A DNA stretch of 13,819 nucleotides from contig CAMBAQ010000035.1 of assembly GCA_945863785.1 (NCBI GenBank), positions 1 through 13,819 of the forward strand, given 5' to 3'. Below the pieces are notes generated by a model, which worked only from the letters and a program-made list of their open reading frames with translations, had not been told where the DNA came from and searched no databases. The stretch comes from Chthoniobacter flavus. Lineage in GTDB: Bacteria; Verrucomicrobiota; Verrucomicrobiia; Chthoniobacterales; Terrimicrobiaceae. Position numbers and translations under genes: made by a program. This document shows positions 12,627 through 13,819 of this stretch, piece by piece (positions within the stretch are counted from its first letter, which is position 1; every line of letters starts with the position of its first letter).

Positions 12627-13819
12627 TCACCCGCCCTGTAGGATGCAGCCGACCTTGGAGATCAGTTCTCCCGTAGCGAATGGTTTTCTGAGGAAAGAAA
12701 ACTCCAAACCAGAATCGGCAGCGATGCTTTGTTGTTCGGGGTAACCGGACATCAGAAGAATCTGCATTTCGGGGTATTGTTCAGACAGGTTTCGAGCCAA
12801 GTCCAAGCCACCCAATCGTGGCATCACCATGTCTGAGACTAAAAGGTCAGGCTGAAGAGGATGCGATTTCTTAAGCAAGTTCAGAGCCTCTTCGCCGTCT
12901 GGTGCAGAAATGACGATATGGCCAAGTCGTGTGAGAACAGTACGAATGAAGCGGCGCATCGCGGTGTCATCCTCCACCAGAAGAATCGTCGATTGTTTTG
13001 CGTCGCGTTGGGTGGTTTTGAGTGCGGGAGTGACAGGCCGTTCTTGTGCACTTGGGAAATAAATATCAAAACAGATTTCGGTGTCTTTAGATTGGCTCAG
13101 AATCAATCGCCCATCGTTCTGTTCGATAATGCTATTGGCAGTCTTTAAGCTGTTGTTCGAGCGGACTTGTTCTACTGAGGCGAGTGAGGATCGGCGGGCT
13201 TGAATCAATCTCACGTTTACGAGATCGCCCGATGGGAGAGTTTGGTCCATGATCGTTCTTGCTTCGCGTAGTGTCACATTTTTTGCAGTGATCGTGATTT
13301 TGCCGCCATCTGGCATTGTGCTTCTGGCTCCGACGGCAATGTTGATGAAGGATTGCTCGATCTGACTACGATCAGCTTCGAGCGACCACAAATCTAGTTC
13401 TGGGATAAATTCGAGCTCGATTTGCTCCCCCAAAAGACGCTTCAGCATCTTGGAGATGTCGATCAAAAGGTCATTGATGGCAATGCGGCCCCGCTTGATG
13501 TCGGGTGGTTTGTTAAAAGCGAGAAGCTGATTTGTGAGAGAGGATGCTCGTGCAGCGGCCTTTTCGATTTCGGAGAGAAAGGTGTGGTTCTCTTCAGAAA
13601 AATCAGTTTCTTCCATCATGATTTGGGAGTAGCCGATGATGACCGAAAGCATGTTATTGAAATCGTGTGCGACGCCGCCGACGAGTTGACCGAAGGCTTC
13701 CACTTGTTGGGTTTGCCTTAGTCGGGACTCCATTTCACGAAGACTAGTGACATCCGTGATGACCGAGGAGAGTACGGCACCTCCGCCCTGTGCTGGCGGA
13801 ATAAAGTAACCTCTCTCCA
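12627..13819 (-). CDS. Hybrid histidine kinase: PAS end, HisKA, degenerate ATPase, REC (partial at right edge)
   Basis: The frame is open to the window's right edge, so the true start is outside; an internal ATG at 13733 is not the gene start, because coding sense continues upstream with the end of a PAS-like domain (AVLSSVITDVTSLRE). Then come HisKA (QVEAFGQLVGGVAHDFNNML, acceptor His codon at 13667-13665), an ATPase-like region, and a C-terminal receiver (acidic VEDD, phospho-acceptor in LLVSDMVMP, LRKPF lysine). In the ATPase region the N-box reads FINIAVGARSTMPDGGK, with Gly in place of the key Asn, and no DxGxG or GLGL motif follows. The receiver looks intact. It converges with the two-gene signalling operon, 19 nt separating the stops, and no clear terminator is seen between them. 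Confidence 0.88.
   Translation of the reverse strand, partial: ERGYFIPPAQGGGAVLSSVITDVTSLREMESRLRQTQQVEAFGQLVGGVAHDFNNMLSVIIGYSQIMMEETDFSEENHTFLSEIEKAAARASSLTNQLLAFNKPPDIKRGRIAINDLLIDISKMLKRLLGEQIELEFIPELDLWSLEADRSQIEQSFINIAVGARSTMPDGGKITITAKNVTLREARTIMDQTLPSGDLVNVRLIQARRSSLASVEQVRSNNSLKTANSIIEQNDGRLILSQSKDTEICFDIYFPSAQERPVTPALKTTQRDAKQSTILLVEDDTAMRRFIRTVLTRLGHIVISAPDGEEALNLLKKSHPLQPDLLVSDMVMPRLGGLDLARNLSEQYPEMQILLMSGYPEQQSIAADSGLEFSFLRKPFATGELISKVGCILQGG

Noticed and set aside
1..13819. CRISPR array, tRNA or rRNA gene, complete insertion sequence
   Set aside because: No regularly spaced repeats, no cloverleaf-like or rRNA sequence, and no transposase coding sequence were seen on either strand.

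Overview
The window looks like chromosomal DNA of a flagellated, diderm Gram-negative bacterium, most plausibly a member of the Verrucomicrobiota (Opitutae-like). That placement is inference. It rests on the DUF1573 + rhodanese + MauE/DoxX gene set, lipoprotein signal peptides, start sites mostly without Shine-Dalgarno sequences, and the mix of toxin-antitoxin modules. No marker gene that would fix the taxonomy is present.

Layout. (1) 1-2078, minus strand: a flagellar basal-body operon flgB-flgC-fliE-fliF, with fliF running off the left edge. Upstream on the same strand (2362-2892) lies an unrecognised 176-aa protein. (2) 3159-5344: an accessory island with a VapBC pair, a ~550-nt non-coding stretch rich in small hairpins, an orphan antitoxin whose toxin has been replaced by a 161-nt fragment of a DUF1573-type gene, and a complete antitoxin/MazF pair. 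(3) 5421-7486: a DUF1573 protein (minus, broken by a one-base frameshift), then divergently a membrane-anchored rhodanese and a MauE/DoxX-like membrane protein. This looks like a cell-envelope redox/sulfur group. (4) 7553-9536, minus: a lipoprotein plus a secreted TPR protein in a two-gene operon. (5) 9733-10500, plus: a lipoprotein with a CsgG/FlgO-like pattern. (6) 10586-13819: a two-gene signalling operon (degenerate histidine phosphotransferase/kinase-like protein, then a REC + HD-GYP-like response regulator) facing a convergent hybrid histidine kinase that runs off the right edge.

The most interesting signal is in the promoters. Three genes (flgB, the 176-aa protein, the CsgG/FlgO-like lipoprotein) have clear sigma-54 -24/-12 elements, and the lipoprotein-TPR operon has a near-consensus sigma-28 (FliA) element. 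This ties three otherwise anonymous transcription units to the flagellar cascade. In all four, the predicted transcription start falls within about 0-2 nt of the start codon, and the vapB and DUF1573 promoters are similarly close. The window therefore suggests widespread leaderless or near-leaderless transcription, including from sigma-54 and sigma-28 promoters.

The second theme is degeneracy in the signalling block. Both kinase-like proteins keep the phospho-acceptor histidine but lack recognisable N, G1 and G2 ATP-binding boxes. The HD-GYP-like regulator has lost the HD pair's histidine but keeps the HHE..DG.GFP half. The third theme is genome remodelling in the toxin-antitoxin island: module swapping between antitoxins, and loss of a toxin with a paralogous DUF1573 fragment in its place.
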